From NCBI GenBank assembly GCA_001418405.1, contig LIQL01000042.1, positions 46,827-110,826 of the forward strand: 64,000 nt of DNA. The letters run 5' to 3'. Shown one piece after another: positions 7,885 through 15,502 of this stretch. The notes beneath the pieces are model-generated. The model saw only the letters and a program-made list of their open reading frames with translations, had not been told where the DNA came from and ran no database searches. The position numbers and the translations under genes are program-made. Source of the DNA: Streptomyces diastatochromogenes. Lineage in GTDB: Bacteria > Actinomycetota > Actinomycetes > Streptomycetales > Streptomycetaceae. How positions within the stretch are numbered: the stretch's first letter is position 1; every line of letters begins with the position of its first letter.

Positions 7885-8772
7885 TCACCGGGGCCAGCGC
7901 GGTGGACGGGTTCGTGTGGGGTACAGGATCGGCGTACGGCGCTGTTCGCGGATGGCCCGGGCGGCACGCGCCTGGGCGTCCTGCTCGAGCTCGCTCACGT
8001 CGCGGAAGGTGTCGCCGCGGGACACCGTGACGTTCGGGCCGAGCCGGAACAGCACGGCGTTGACCGCACAGCACGCGATGAGGGTCTCGTCGGTGTCGTT
8101 CATCCACCACTGGTAGTCGGCCGGGTCCTTGCCTTGGAAGCGCAGTGTGGCGGCGGCCGCGCGGACCATGGTTCCCGTTCCGGCGCACGGCTCGATCAGT
8201 CGGGCGCCAGGCGGTATCGGTTCGGAGAGGAGGATTTCCGCGTGGGGGTTGGCCACGATCGCCGGGGTGAAGAACTGGCCCGCCTGCTGCCGGTCGGCGT
8301 AGCTGCGCATCCGCTGGACCAGCAGGCCGATCAGGTCTTCGTCCTCGCAGCGGGTGAGGTCGCTGGCGTACTCCAGCAGGCCGGCGCGCACCAGGATGCG
8401 GGTGTAGTCACTCAGTCCGCGGATGTCGTCGTCGCTCGGGTGGGCAAGCCATTCGTGGAGAGGCCGGGCGGCCTCGGTCAGGACAGGGTTGTACGCCCAC
8501 AGGTTGTTCCATACCGAACGCAGGACGTCGGTGACTTCCTCGTCGGTCAGGGGGAGGAGCAGCGGGCCGTAGTCGGGGCCAGCGGGACTGCTTGGCGCTG
8601 CCAGGGCGAGGGCGGCGAGGGTGCCGACGGCTTTGGAGAGGTCGCTGGTGCCGCCCCTGTTCTCCAGCCACCAGGCCAGGGCGTCTCGGGCGATGTGGCG
8701 GGCGTGGTCGCGGCCAGTGTCGGGGGCCATGGCGCGGCGGAAGGGCGCCGGGGGTATTCCGTACAAGGTCAT
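7885..8772 (-). CDS. N6-adenine methylase-like protein lacking the catalytic loop
   Basis: About 295 aa from the ATG with GGAAG upstream. The longer frame to 8838 lacks support. Helical N-terminal half, then QQAGQFFTPAIVANPHAEIL, the classic lead-in of type I HsdM/N6 methylases, and motif I EPCAGTGTMVRAA for S-adenosylmethionine binding. A WWMNDTDETLIACCAVNAVL acidic-loop segment follows. After GDTF the protein ends within about 40 residues, and no NPPY/DPPY motif is present. It may bind the cofactor but probably cannot methylate DNA by the usual mechanism, unless a partner supplies the loop. It could be a remnant or a regulatory SAM-binding protein. Confidence 0.85.
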   Translation of the reverse strand: MTLYGIPPAPFRRAMAPDTGRDHARHIARDALAWWLENRGGTSDLSKAVGTLAALALAAPSSPAGPDYGPLLLPLTDEEVTDVLRSVWNNLWAYNPVLTEAARPLHEWLAHPSDDDIRGLSDYTRILVRAGLLEYASDLTRCEDEDLIGLLVQRMRSYADRQQAGQFFTPAIVANPHAEILLSEPIPPGARLIEPCAGTGTMVRAAAATLRFQGKDPADYQWWMNDTDETLIACCAVNAVLFRLGPNVTVSRGDTFRDVSELEQDAQARAARAIREQRRTPILYPTRTRPPRWPR

Positions 8773-8825
8773 GAGCTGGTCTTCCGGGGAGGAGCAGGGA
8801 GTTCGGGTGAGCGAGCCGAGATCCG

Positions 8826-8853
8826 GTGGGGCGGGCACTCACCCGCCCCACCG
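8826..8853 (-). terminator. Hairpin terminator
   Basis: GGTGGGGCGGG / CCCGCCCCACC arms with a six-base loop, 15 bases after the 168-aa gene stop. Confidence 0.75.
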
Positions 8854-8867
8854 GGGTGTGGCCGGGG

Positions 8868-9374
8868 TTACGGCAGGACGATGAGGCTGTTGGTCAGCAG
8901 GGCGACGGCAGCAGACAGTTGCTGGGGCGTGGTGAGGGCGGCCAGGTGTGCGGTGACCGGCTCGCGGCCGTGTGCGGCGGTGTTGAGGGCCGCCTGCACA
9001 ATGCGGCGCACGTCCTCGGTGACGTGCATCTGGACCGCGGTGTGTGCCAGGTCCGAGGTTGTTACCCGGCCGCGCCCCATCATCTGGTTGGCTCGGGCGG
9101 CGACGTCGAGGATGGTGAGCGGGTCAGCCGTGCGGGCGGGGGCGAGGGCCGAGATGTTCACGCCGCCAAGGGGGGTGCGGAAGCAGGTCGGGCAGCGCGC
9201 GTGGAGGTCACAGGCAAGCTCGGCAGCGAGGTCACGGACCGCCAACAGCCCATACGCGTCGGCCAGAAGCGTCATGTGACCGAGCGCGGAGTGAAGGTTG
9301 CCCTGCTTGACGTCGGCGATGTAGGCGTTGGTGACGGCGCGCAGGGCGTGAGCGGGTGCGGTCGAAGGGGTCAC
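8868..9374 (-). CDS. Hypothetical protein, 168 aa, with CxxC
   Basis: GTG start with AAGGAG at good spacing. Mostly helical. It contains CDLHARCPTCFRTPLGG near residues 54-70, a CxxxxxCxxC arrangement that could hold a metal. A DVAARANQMMGRGRVTTSDLAHT segment follows, then a C-terminal helix ending LLTNSLIVLP. No family recognised. The strong terminator directly downstream indicates a short transcript. Confidence 0.75.
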   Translation of the reverse strand: MTPSTAPAHALRAVTNAYIADVKQGNLHSALGHMTLLADAYGLLAVRDLAAELACDLHARCPTCFRTPLGGVNISALAPARTADPLTILDVAARANQMMGRGRVTTSDLAHTAVQMHVTEDVRRIVQAALNTAAHGREPVTAHLAALTTPQQLSAAVALLTNSLIVLP

Positions 9375-9392
9375 GGGACCGGGTCTCCTTGG

Positions 9393-9623
9393 TCAGGTGG
9401 TAGCGATGGAGTACGCACGCGCGCCGCGTGCCCGGCCGGGCTTACGTCGGCTCTCGTTGGCGCGGGCGTCGCAGTCGAAGCAGGAGCCCGTGACGTAGCC
9501 GAGTGGTTCGAGGTGTGCGGTGGGTGCGGCACTGATTAGGGCCCCTGAGCAGGTCCTCCGCAGAGCCCTCGCGAGAAGGGAGTGACGGCTGCCCCCTCGG
9601 CAGTGGAGATGCTCGGCCTTCAC
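9393..9623 (-). CDS. Possible small CxxC protein, start unresolved
   Basis: The C-terminal part (HLEPLGYVTGSCFDCDARANESRR) looks like a real small metal-binding protein. The N-terminal part from the ATG at 9623 overlaps the class A-like promoter and looks like noise. No ATG, GTG or TTG with a ribosome site is visible near residue 30, so the true start is uncertain. It may lie close to the predicted transcription start near 9527. Confidence 0.35.
   Translation of the reverse strand: MKAEHLHCRGGSRHSLLARALRRTCSGALISAAPTAHLEPLGYVTGSCFDCDARANESRRKPGRARGARAYSIATT
9534..9577 (-). promoter_or_regulatory. Class A variant promoter
   Basis: Minus strand CTTCTCGC, 30 bases, then CCTAATCAGTGCCGCACC. The same CTCGC and AATC(A/G)GTGC arrangement occurs at 11292-11335 and 41303-41346, defining a sub-class. 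Confidence 0.45.
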
Positions 9624-9646
9624 CGGACAGGCGGAGACCGCCTCGC

Positions 9647-9687
9647 AAGCCGCTGCCTCACGCCGAATCGGCGTGAGGCAGCGGCTT
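9647..9687 (-). terminator. Perfect hairpin terminator
   Basis: AAGCCGCTGCCTCACGCCGA pairs perfectly with its complement, 17 bases after the stop of the 183-aa gene. Confidence 0.85.
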
Positions 9688-9704
9688 CTTCTTCACCTTG
9701 GGTG

Positions 9705-10256
9705 TCAGCGGTTGGTCCAGTCCGTGATGACCCTGGCGGTCCAGCCGTCTTGCCATTCCTCCATGCGCAGGAGAATCCGGGAGCCGGCGTAGCGACCCGC
9801 TGGTGCGTCCTGCTCGGGCAGATAGCGCACCGTGAAGCCGTTCTCGCTCGGCGCCGGGATCACGTCCAGTTCTCCCCAGTTCCGGCCGTCGAGCTTCATC
9901 AGGAACGCCGCCGCGGCTTCGCGCGCCGCCGTCTGGCGCGTGCGGAAGATCGTCAGCGCGCTCGACTTCGTGGTGTCGGTGATCTGGTCCTCCAGGGGGA
10001 GGACCATGCCGATGTTCCTCAAGGCGAAGAAGGTGCCCCGAGGAAGGGCATCGGTCTTGACGAGGACCTGCCCGCCGACCGTGGCCGCCAGCGTCGCGCC
10101 GATCGTGGTACTGCCCGTGTGCGCATCGGTCGTGATCGCTACCTTCCTTCCCGCCAAGGCCGTGATGACGGCCGCCATGGCGGGAGTAGTCCAGTCGTCG
10201 CGGTGCGCGTCAGTGGTGATGGGGTTGAAGTCACGGGCGGTGATCACGCAGGTCAT
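9705..10256 (-). CDS. Hypothetical protein, 183 aa
   Basis: ATG (MTCVITARDFNPI) with GAGGAC at good spacing. The longer frame to 10409 is Ala/Pro/Arg-rich and unsupported. The middle is beta-rich (KVAITTDAHTGSTTIGATLAAT), followed by a helix with FRTRQTAAREAAAAFLMKLDG. The C-terminus ends RMEEWQDGWTARVITDW. No signature motifs. It is flanked by terminators on both sides and is one of the monocistronic cassettes of this element. Confidence 0.75.
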   Translation of the reverse strand: MTCVITARDFNPITTDAHRDDWTTPAMAAVITALAGRKVAITTDAHTGSTTIGATLAATVGGQVLVKTDALPRGTFFALRNIGMVLPLEDQITDTTKSSALTIFRTRQTAAREAAAAFLMKLDGRNWGELDVIPAPSENGFTVRYLPEQDAPAGRYAGSRILLRMEEWQDGWTARVITDWTNR

Positions 10257-10460
10257 CGGATTCGTCCTCGTCTCGGCGGCTGATGTGCCACCGAGTAGGC
10301 CATCGAGCTGCGTTGTTGCCTCTACGCCCGCGAGAGCGCCTGTGATGCGGCCGGGCGCTGTGGTGTTGGCCGCGGCTGGTCGCGGACATCTCACCGACGC
10401 CGTCAGCAAGCTCTGCTCGTCTTCGCCCTGGTCTCCGGCGGTGTCGAGCCGTCACCTCTT

Positions 10461-10484
10461 GGACCGGCCTTCAGAGGCCGGTCC
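10461..10484 (-). terminator. Hairpin terminator
   Basis: GGACCGGCCT / AGGCCGGTCC with a TCAG loop, downstream of the 233-aa gene. Confidence 0.75.
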
Positions 10485-10506
10485 GGGGAGGGTGCTTCGG
10501 TGTGAG

Positions 10507-11208
10507 TTAGGCGATCCGTTCGACGTGGGCGTAGATGACGGTTTCGTCCACGTCGAAATCGAATCCCCGTTCCCCGGAGTGATGGACGAACTGGTAGGTA
10601 CCCGGGGTGACGTTCACGATGGTGTCGCCCCCATCGAGGGTTTCAGGATCCCCACCCTTCGAGATCCAGTCCTCGTAGTCAGCGATCGAGTAGGCCCAGA
10701 CGTCCGTACAAATGTCGGCCAGGCGTGTGTCCTCAGGGATCGACGGAGCCTCGTCGTTGAAGTCGATCGAAGGGGTGGCGATGATGTAGCGGTCCGGGTC
10801 CGTGCGATACAGACCCAAACGGCGATCACTCGCGGGCCCGAAGGCACAGCCGATGGCAGCCATCGCTTCAATGGCCCGGGCCCGTCCGAGTACCGAGTCG
10901 TAGTGGAGAAGGGAATCGTCCGTCCAGTTGTAGACGGGGCGCAGGTTGTCGGAGACGAGGAGCTTCCCCGAGGGCACACTGAGGGTGATCGTCGTGGTGA
11001 TGCCGTCCGGGTGGGGGCAGGGGGCCTGCACGTGAGCGGCGTCCTCTATGACCTGGTACTTCGGATGCTGGCCGCAGATCTGGCAGCCGCCGAACGGGAA
11101 TCCTGCGGGGAACGTTTCGCCGTCGACCACGTGCACCCGGGCTTCGTTGTTCACGAACAGGTGCCCGTTGGTCGTCTTTACCGGCAGGTTCACGTTCTCG
11201 ATCTTCAT
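10507..11208 (-). CDS. Hypothetical protein, 233 aa, with CxxC
   Basis: ATG (MKIENVNLPVKTT) preceded by GGAG at 8-9 bases. The first 60 residues are beta-rich and include GGCQICGQHPKYQV, a possible half zinc site, followed by APCPHPDG. A mid-region helix (RARAIEAMAAIGCAFGP) precedes an acidic C-terminal half rich in Asp. It ends with a beta segment, HHSGERGFDFDVDETVIYAHV. No known family. The class A variant promoter at 11292-11335 gives a leader of about 80 bases. Confidence 0.75.
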   Translation of the reverse strand: MKIENVNLPVKTTNGHLFVNNEARVHVVDGETFPAGFPFGGCQICGQHPKYQVIEDAAHVQAPCPHPDGITTTITLSVPSGKLLVSDNLRPVYNWTDDSLLHYDSVLGRARAIEAMAAIGCAFGPASDRRLGLYRTDPDRYIIATPSIDFNDEAPSIPEDTRLADICTDVWAYSIADYEDWISKGGDPETLDGGDTIVNVTPGTYQFVHHSGERGFDFDVDETVIYAHVERIA

Positions 11209-11291
11209 GGGTACGGCTCCGTGCTGTGGGGTGGCCTGCCCAGCTCTGGATGGGCTGGGCCGAGCGGGGCTCGGCTGGCCGGTTCGGCACC

Positions 11292-11335
11292 GATTAAGCG
11301 TTCCCTCCGCCGTCGGGGCCTCGTCGGGGCGAGAA
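11292..11335 (-). promoter_or_regulatory. Class A variant promoter
   Basis: Minus strand CTTCTCGC, 30 bases, then CTTAATCGGTGCCG. Confidence 0.5.
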
Positions 11336-11422
11336 GCGAACACAGCAGGTACGGCCGCGCCGACTGCGCTCGCTGCCCTGTGCTTTCCCCACGGCGGACA
11401 GCTACGGAACTACGGCTGTAAC

Positions 11423-11454
11423 CCCTCGTCCCCTCCCATCCGAGGGGACGAGGG
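11423..11454 (-). terminator. Hairpin after the sbcC-like gene
   Basis: CCCTCGTCCCCTC / GAGGGGACGAGGG arms, nine bases past the stop. Confidence 0.8.
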
Positions 11455-11463
11455 TGATCCAGT

Positions 11464-13770
11464 TCAAGCCGCCGGAGCGATCACGGTTCCGGTGGTCTCG
11501 TCGGGCTGGCTGAGACTGATGACCTGTTGGGCAGCTTCGGTGATCTCCTCGCCGTGCGAGACGACCAGCGCGGGCCAACCGAGTTCGGAAAGGCACGTCA
11601 GGACGGCTCGGCGGGTGTCGGCGTCGTGGGCCGCGGTGATCTCGTCCGCGATGATCATGCCGGTGGCCGTGCCTCCGGTGATCTGCTCGGTGATGCCAAG
11701 CCGAAAGGCGAGCGCGGCCGTTGCCTTCTCTCCGCCTGAGAGGACTCGGGTGGGCCGCACCGTGCCCTCGGCGGTGTAGACGCGGGGAATGAAACTCTCG
11801 TCGATCTCGAAGCGGACATGCCGGTCGGTGATCTCAGTGAGCACGTCGGTGGCGGCCTGGGATACCGCGGCGGTGTAGTCGGCCAGCAGCGAGCGCCGCA
11901 GTGCGGCCAGCAGCGCGGCGGCCGTGTGGAGGATCTGAGCCTGATGGAGTCGCTCGGCCTTGACCCGCATCCGCGCCTCGGCCTCCTGGTGCTGCTGGCC
12001 CAGCACGCTGGCCCGCTCGGCGGTCACCTGGAAGCGGGTGTTGGCCTCGGAAGCGGCCGTGACCGCCGCCGTGTGTTCCGTACGCGCCGCCGCAAGGTCG
12101 ACGGTGGCCTCGGCGAGTTCGGCGGCGCTGGCGGTAGTGGCCGTTGTGGTGAGTCCCGCAAGGTCCGTACGCGCGTCGTCGAGCTCGGCTTCGGCGTCGG
12201 CCAGCTGGGCCCTCAGGCCGCGGACATGCCGGGCTCGGGTGACATCCTCGCCGAGCTGGTCGAGGACGGCGCGGCACCGCGTCAACAGCACGTCGGGGTC
12301 GGACGGGGCGCCCGCACCAGGCAGTAGTCCGGCGGCCTCCGCGAGGGTTGCATCGGCGTCCCGTCGGGCTGCCTTGGCCTGCTCACCTGCGGTGACGGCT
12401 TCGGCCCGCACGGCTTCCAGACGGGCGTCGATCTGGGTCAGCTGCTGGTGGCGGGACAGCAGCGCCTCGTGGAGCTGCGCGGCGGCCTCCGCTTTGGCCT
12501 TGGCGGTCTTGCCGTCGGTGATGCAACGCTCCCGCTGCTGCCGCAGGTGGGTGACCAGCCCCTGCACGTCCCGCAGCGGCTGAACACACGTCGGGCAGCA
12601 CGCGGTGTCGGAGGTGGTCAGTGCCTCCAGAGCACGGTTCAGGCGGGTGTACTCGCCCTGGAGCGCGCCGCGCCGCTGCTCGTGCTCGTTCTGCCGCTGC
12701 TTCGCTTCGCTGATGTGGCGGGCCAGGTCCGGGTCGGCGAGCGCGTCGGCCTCGGCTTGAACCTGCCGGACCCGGCCTTCGGCCACAGCAGCCCGCTGCT
12801 CGGCGGACCGGACCTGGCCGAGCGTCTGCTCAGCGGTGCCGGTGGCACTGCGCAAGGCGTCGAGTTGCTGTACGAGCACGTCGAGGGACGCGGGGCCTGC
12901 GCCGGCCTTGGCGATGTTCGCGGTGAGGGTGTCCACGCGCTGCTGACATTGCCGGACGCGCTCTTCGAATCGGGCATGGTCGATGCGCGTCTGCTCGGCG
13001 GCGCGGTGTCGCTGCTGGACGGACGTGGCCGTCTGCTCGGCGTCGCGCAGCCGTTCAGCAGTCGCCTGGGCGTGGTTGCCTGCTCGTTCATGCTCGTCGT
13101 GTGCCTGGGCGGCCTCCTCCTGGGCAGCGTCGAGTGCCTGGCGGGCAGCGTCCGTCTCCTCGCGGGACCCCGGCATGGCGGCTGCCTGCTCCTCGGCTTG
13201 GCGTGCCTCCGTGTTGTGCCGCTCCACTTCCTTGGTCAGCACCGCGAGGCTGGTCTGCTCCTCGAACAGCTGCTGGACTTGGGCAGGGGTGCCCTCGGCG
13301 AGGTCGGTCAACTGCCCCTGGGCGATGAAGAACGCTCCGCAGTACGCGCGGCCCGTCAGGCCGGTCAACTCGGTGACTTTCTGGGTGAGTTTGGACGGGC
13401 TGATCTGTCGCTCGTCCTGGCCGGAGCCGCTGGCGCCGAGCACCCACCAGTGCGCGTACGCCTCCTCACGTACTCCGCCGCGTGCGTTGCGCTGCCGCAG
13501 TCCGCGCAGCGCGGTGTAGGTCTGGCCGTTGAAGCGGAACTCGACTTCGGCCTCACACGGGTCGGCGTCTGCGCCGGTGCGCCGCATGTCGGCCTGCTTC
13601 AGCCCGCCGGGGACTTCGCCGTACAGCGCCCACACCATCGCGGACAGGAACGTGGACTTCCCGGATCCGACCGGGCCGTGGAGGGCGGTGATCCCGGTCT
13701 CCGGGATGGTGATCTCCCCGTCGCGGATGGAGCGGATGTTACGTACGCGGATGCGCACCGGGGTGATCAT
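11464..13770 (-). CDS. sbcC: SbcC/Rad50-like SMC-family ATPase
   Basis: 768 aa. Walker A GPVGSGKS is near residue 33. Q-loop-like FFIAQGQLTDL is near 145. Two long coiled coils flank the zinc-hook motif CCPTCVQPL near residue 390. The C-terminal lobe has the ABC signature VLSGGEKATAALAFRLG, the Walker B-like MIIADEITAAHD and the H-loop ALVVSHGEE. Rad50/SbcC holds DNA ends and drives the SbcD/Mre11 nuclease. The partner here is the 16873-18183 gene. It is shorter than chromosomal SbcC (about 1000 aa), with shorter arms. The ATG overlaps the stop of the upstream gene (ATGA), so the two are co-translated. Likely roles are end processing or recombination-dependent replication of the element. Confidence 0.93.
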   Translation of the reverse strand: MITPVRIRVRNIRSIRDGEITIPETGITALHGPVGSGKSTFLSAMVWALYGEVPGGLKQADMRRTGADADPCEAEVEFRFNGQTYTALRGLRQRNARGGVREEAYAHWWVLGASGSGQDERQISPSKLTQKVTELTGLTGRAYCGAFFIAQGQLTDLAEGTPAQVQQLFEEQTSLAVLTKEVERHNTEARQAEEQAAAMPGSREETDAARQALDAAQEEAAQAHDEHERAGNHAQATAERLRDAEQTATSVQQRHRAAEQTRIDHARFEERVRQCQQRVDTLTANIAKAGAGPASLDVLVQQLDALRSATGTAEQTLGQVRSAEQRAAVAEGRVRQVQAEADALADPDLARHISEAKQRQNEHEQRRGALQGEYTRLNRALEALTTSDTACCPTCVQPLRDVQGLVTHLRQQRERCITDGKTAKAKAEAAAQLHEALLSRHQQLTQIDARLEAVRAEAVTAGEQAKAARRDADATLAEAAGLLPGAGAPSDPDVLLTRCRAVLDQLGEDVTRARHVRGLRAQLADAEAELDDARTDLAGLTTTATTASAAELAEATVDLAAARTEHTAAVTAASEANTRFQVTAERASVLGQQHQEAEARMRVKAERLHQAQILHTAAALLAALRRSLLADYTAAVSQAATDVLTEITDRHVRFEIDESFIPRVYTAEGTVRPTRVLSGGEKATAALAFRLGITEQITGGTATGMIIADEITAAHDADTRRAVLTCLSELGWPALVVSHGEEITEAAQQVISLSQPDETTGTVIAPAA

Positions 13771-14381
13771 GCTGCTTCTCCGTCCTTCAGCTCGGCGTGG
13801 ACACGCAGCACGGTGTGACCGGCGTGGCCAGGCAGCGGGTGTATCTGGGGGGCGGCGGCGTACGACGTGCCCAGGACGCTGACCAGCCGGAGGCTTGGTG
13901 TGTCGCAGTTGTGGTGCCCGGTGTGCTCCGGCCCCCCGTTCGGGGCTCCGAGCGCGAAGTCGAGAACGTGACTCCAAGCGGCGGCGTTGGCCGCGTCGGT
14001 GGCCGTCGTGAGGTCCGGGCCGTCGGCGTAGACGATCAGAGCGGGCGCGTGACATCCGCAGTCCCAGCTGTACGTGCACGCCAGAAGGACCGGGGTCGGC
14101 CCGTCCGAGAGCGGGTGCCCGAGGAGCGTGGTCTCCCGGGTGCAGGGGTGCCACTTGCCGGGCTCGTACTCGTCTTCGTCGATCGCCTGCATGTGCCGCT
14201 CGGCGCCGGGCTCGGCGGTGCTCATCCAGCCGACCGCGCGCAGGTGCCCCCGGTCGGGGTGCCGGGTGACGAGTTCGACGTCGAAAGTCCGCGTGAGCTC
14301 CGGCGCGCGGAACCCGTCTCCATCGGTGTACATCCGGTTGGGCTGGAAGAAGTCGGTGGTGAGCGTCAGGTGGTGGGGCAT
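13767..14381 (-). CDS. Hypothetical protein coupled to sbcC
   Basis: 204 aa from the ATG (MPHHLTLTTDFFQPN) with GGAAGG upstream. The N-terminal half is beta-rich (RTFDVELVTRHPDRGHLRAVGW), with several Cys (WHPCTR, YSWDCGCHAP). The C-terminus ends HTVLRVHAELKDGEAA. It overlaps sbcC by four bases and shares a class A promoter at 14419-14462. Tight coupling suggests a partner or regulator of the SbcC-like protein. I do not recognise the family. Confidence 0.75.
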   Translation of the reverse strand: MPHHLTLTTDFFQPNRMYTDGDGFRAPELTRTFDVELVTRHPDRGHLRAVGWMSTAEPGAERHMQAIDEDEYEPGKWHPCTRETTLLGHPLSDGPTPVLLACTYSWDCGCHAPALIVYADGPDLTTATDAANAAAWSHVLDFALGAPNGGPEHTGHHNCDTPSLRLVSVLGTSYAAAPQIHPLPGHAGHTVLRVHAELKDGEAA

Positions 14382-14418
14382 GCCGGGTCCTTCCGGGCAG
14401 GTGTCGCAGTGGTGACGC

Positions 14419-14462
14419 AAGATCACCAACCAGGCCGGCAGGACGCGAGATCTCGCGAATTC
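14419..14462 (-). promoter_or_regulatory. Class A promoter (sbcC operon)
   Basis: Minus strand GGAATTCGC, 29 bases, then TGATCTT. A CTGTCCG lies further upstream at 14562-14568. Confidence 0.55.
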
Positions 14463-14569
14463 CGCCCCTGAGCCGAATCCGGGCGGACGATGCGGTCACG
14501 ATCGTCCGCGAGTCGTGACCGCATCGCCGCAGTCTTCCGCCCGTCGACGCAGGTGCATGCCGGACAGCT

Positions 14570-15430
14570 TCAGCGGGCCGTGGTCCCTCCGTTCGAACCG
14601 ACGAGATCCGCCGTCACGACCACACGCTTGGAGTGGCCGTTGGCCGGCCAGCAGGTCACGAGGGTGAGTACCGCCTTGCTCGGCGTTGCCTGGGGGTCTC
14701 CCGGCACCTGCGCGATCACGTTGACGTCACTGGGGTCGACGGTCGCCACACGCGACACCTTGTAGGTGTAGGTGATGCGATTCGACGTGGTGACAGTGAT
14801 GGACGCCCCGGTCCGGACCTCGTTGATGTTCTTGAAGGCCGGGCTGGCCACCCCGGACCGGTGCCCCGCGATGGCATAGTTCCCCACCTGGCCTGGCTTC
14901 TCCGTACCCGGGAAGTGGCCGACGCCGGCCCTCAACTGCCGGTCGCCCACACCCTCATAGACGGGCTGCACCCAGCTCGCGCCGAGCGCCGGAATACGCA
15001 GAACCTCGTCAACGGTGCCGCCGCCCCCGTTGACGGTGTCCCCGCCCACCGAATGGGAGCCGTTGCCCTTCGGGTTGGCGGAGGACCAGGAGTTGAGTGC
15101 GGTCGAAGCGTCGGACTGCGCGTCGTCGGTCTTATCCGGCACCTTAGGGTCCCCGCCGACGGGCGCGTTGGGGTCCGTGGCGGCTGACGAGGTGAGCGGG
15201 TCGGGGGAAGCCGGCGCTGTCGTCGCGGCTGCGGACGTGGGCTTGTGGGCCTGGGCGGCGGGCTCGTCACTACTGTGCGTCATGAGGACGGCAGTGACCG
15301 CGATGCCTGCGGCCGCGGCGGTAGTGGCGCCGATGATCGCCGCGCGGCGGCCGCGGCGGCTCGAGCGTCCCGTGGGGGAGCCGGGGGGCAGGTGGTTGCC
15401 GGGGTCGTGTGTCATGTCGGGCATGGTCAT
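14570..15430 (-). CDS. Class E-type sortase
   Basis: About 286 aa. Basic N-terminus (SRRGRR), then a membrane anchor AAIIGATTAAAAGIAVTAVL. A long Ser/Ala/Thr/Pro linker follows, then the sortase beta-barrel with the catalytic His in NYAIAGHRSG, the Cys in LTLVTCWPANG and the Arg in HSKRVVV. LxTC-xP with a close downstream Arg is typical of actinobacterial class E sortases. It should join surface proteins to cell wall or to each other. Its evident substrate is the LPKTG protein immediately upstream in transcription. Several starts are possible (ATG at 15430, 15424 or 15415; GTG at 15496). I chose one downstream of the hairpin. Confidence 0.9.
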   Translation of the reverse strand: MTMPDMTHDPGNHLPPGSPTGRSSRRGRRAAIIGATTAAAAGIAVTAVLMTHSSDEPAAQAHKPTSAAATTAPASPDPLTSSAATDPNAPVGGDPKVPDKTDDAQSDASTALNSWSSANPKGNGSHSVGGDTVNGGGGTVDEVLRIPALGASWVQPVYEGVGDRQLRAGVGHFPGTEKPGQVGNYAIAGHRSGVASPAFKNINEVRTGASITVTTSNRITYTYKVSRVATVDPSDVNVIAQVPGDPQATPSKAVLTLVTCWPANGHSKRVVVTADLVGSNGGTTAR

Positions 15431-15455
15431 CCAGGGGTTGAAACGGGCAGGGCCG

Positions 15456-15491
15456 GGCGGCGGGCCGGGGGAATGGCCCCGGCCCGCCGCC
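15456..15491 (-). terminator. GC-rich hairpin between surface protein and sortase
   Basis: GGCGGCGGGCCGGGG pairs with CCCCGGCCCGCCGCC. Placed between two genes that should work together, it may attenuate sortase expression rather than end transcription. Confidence 0.6.
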
Positions 15492-15502
15492 GTCACATCA
15501 GG

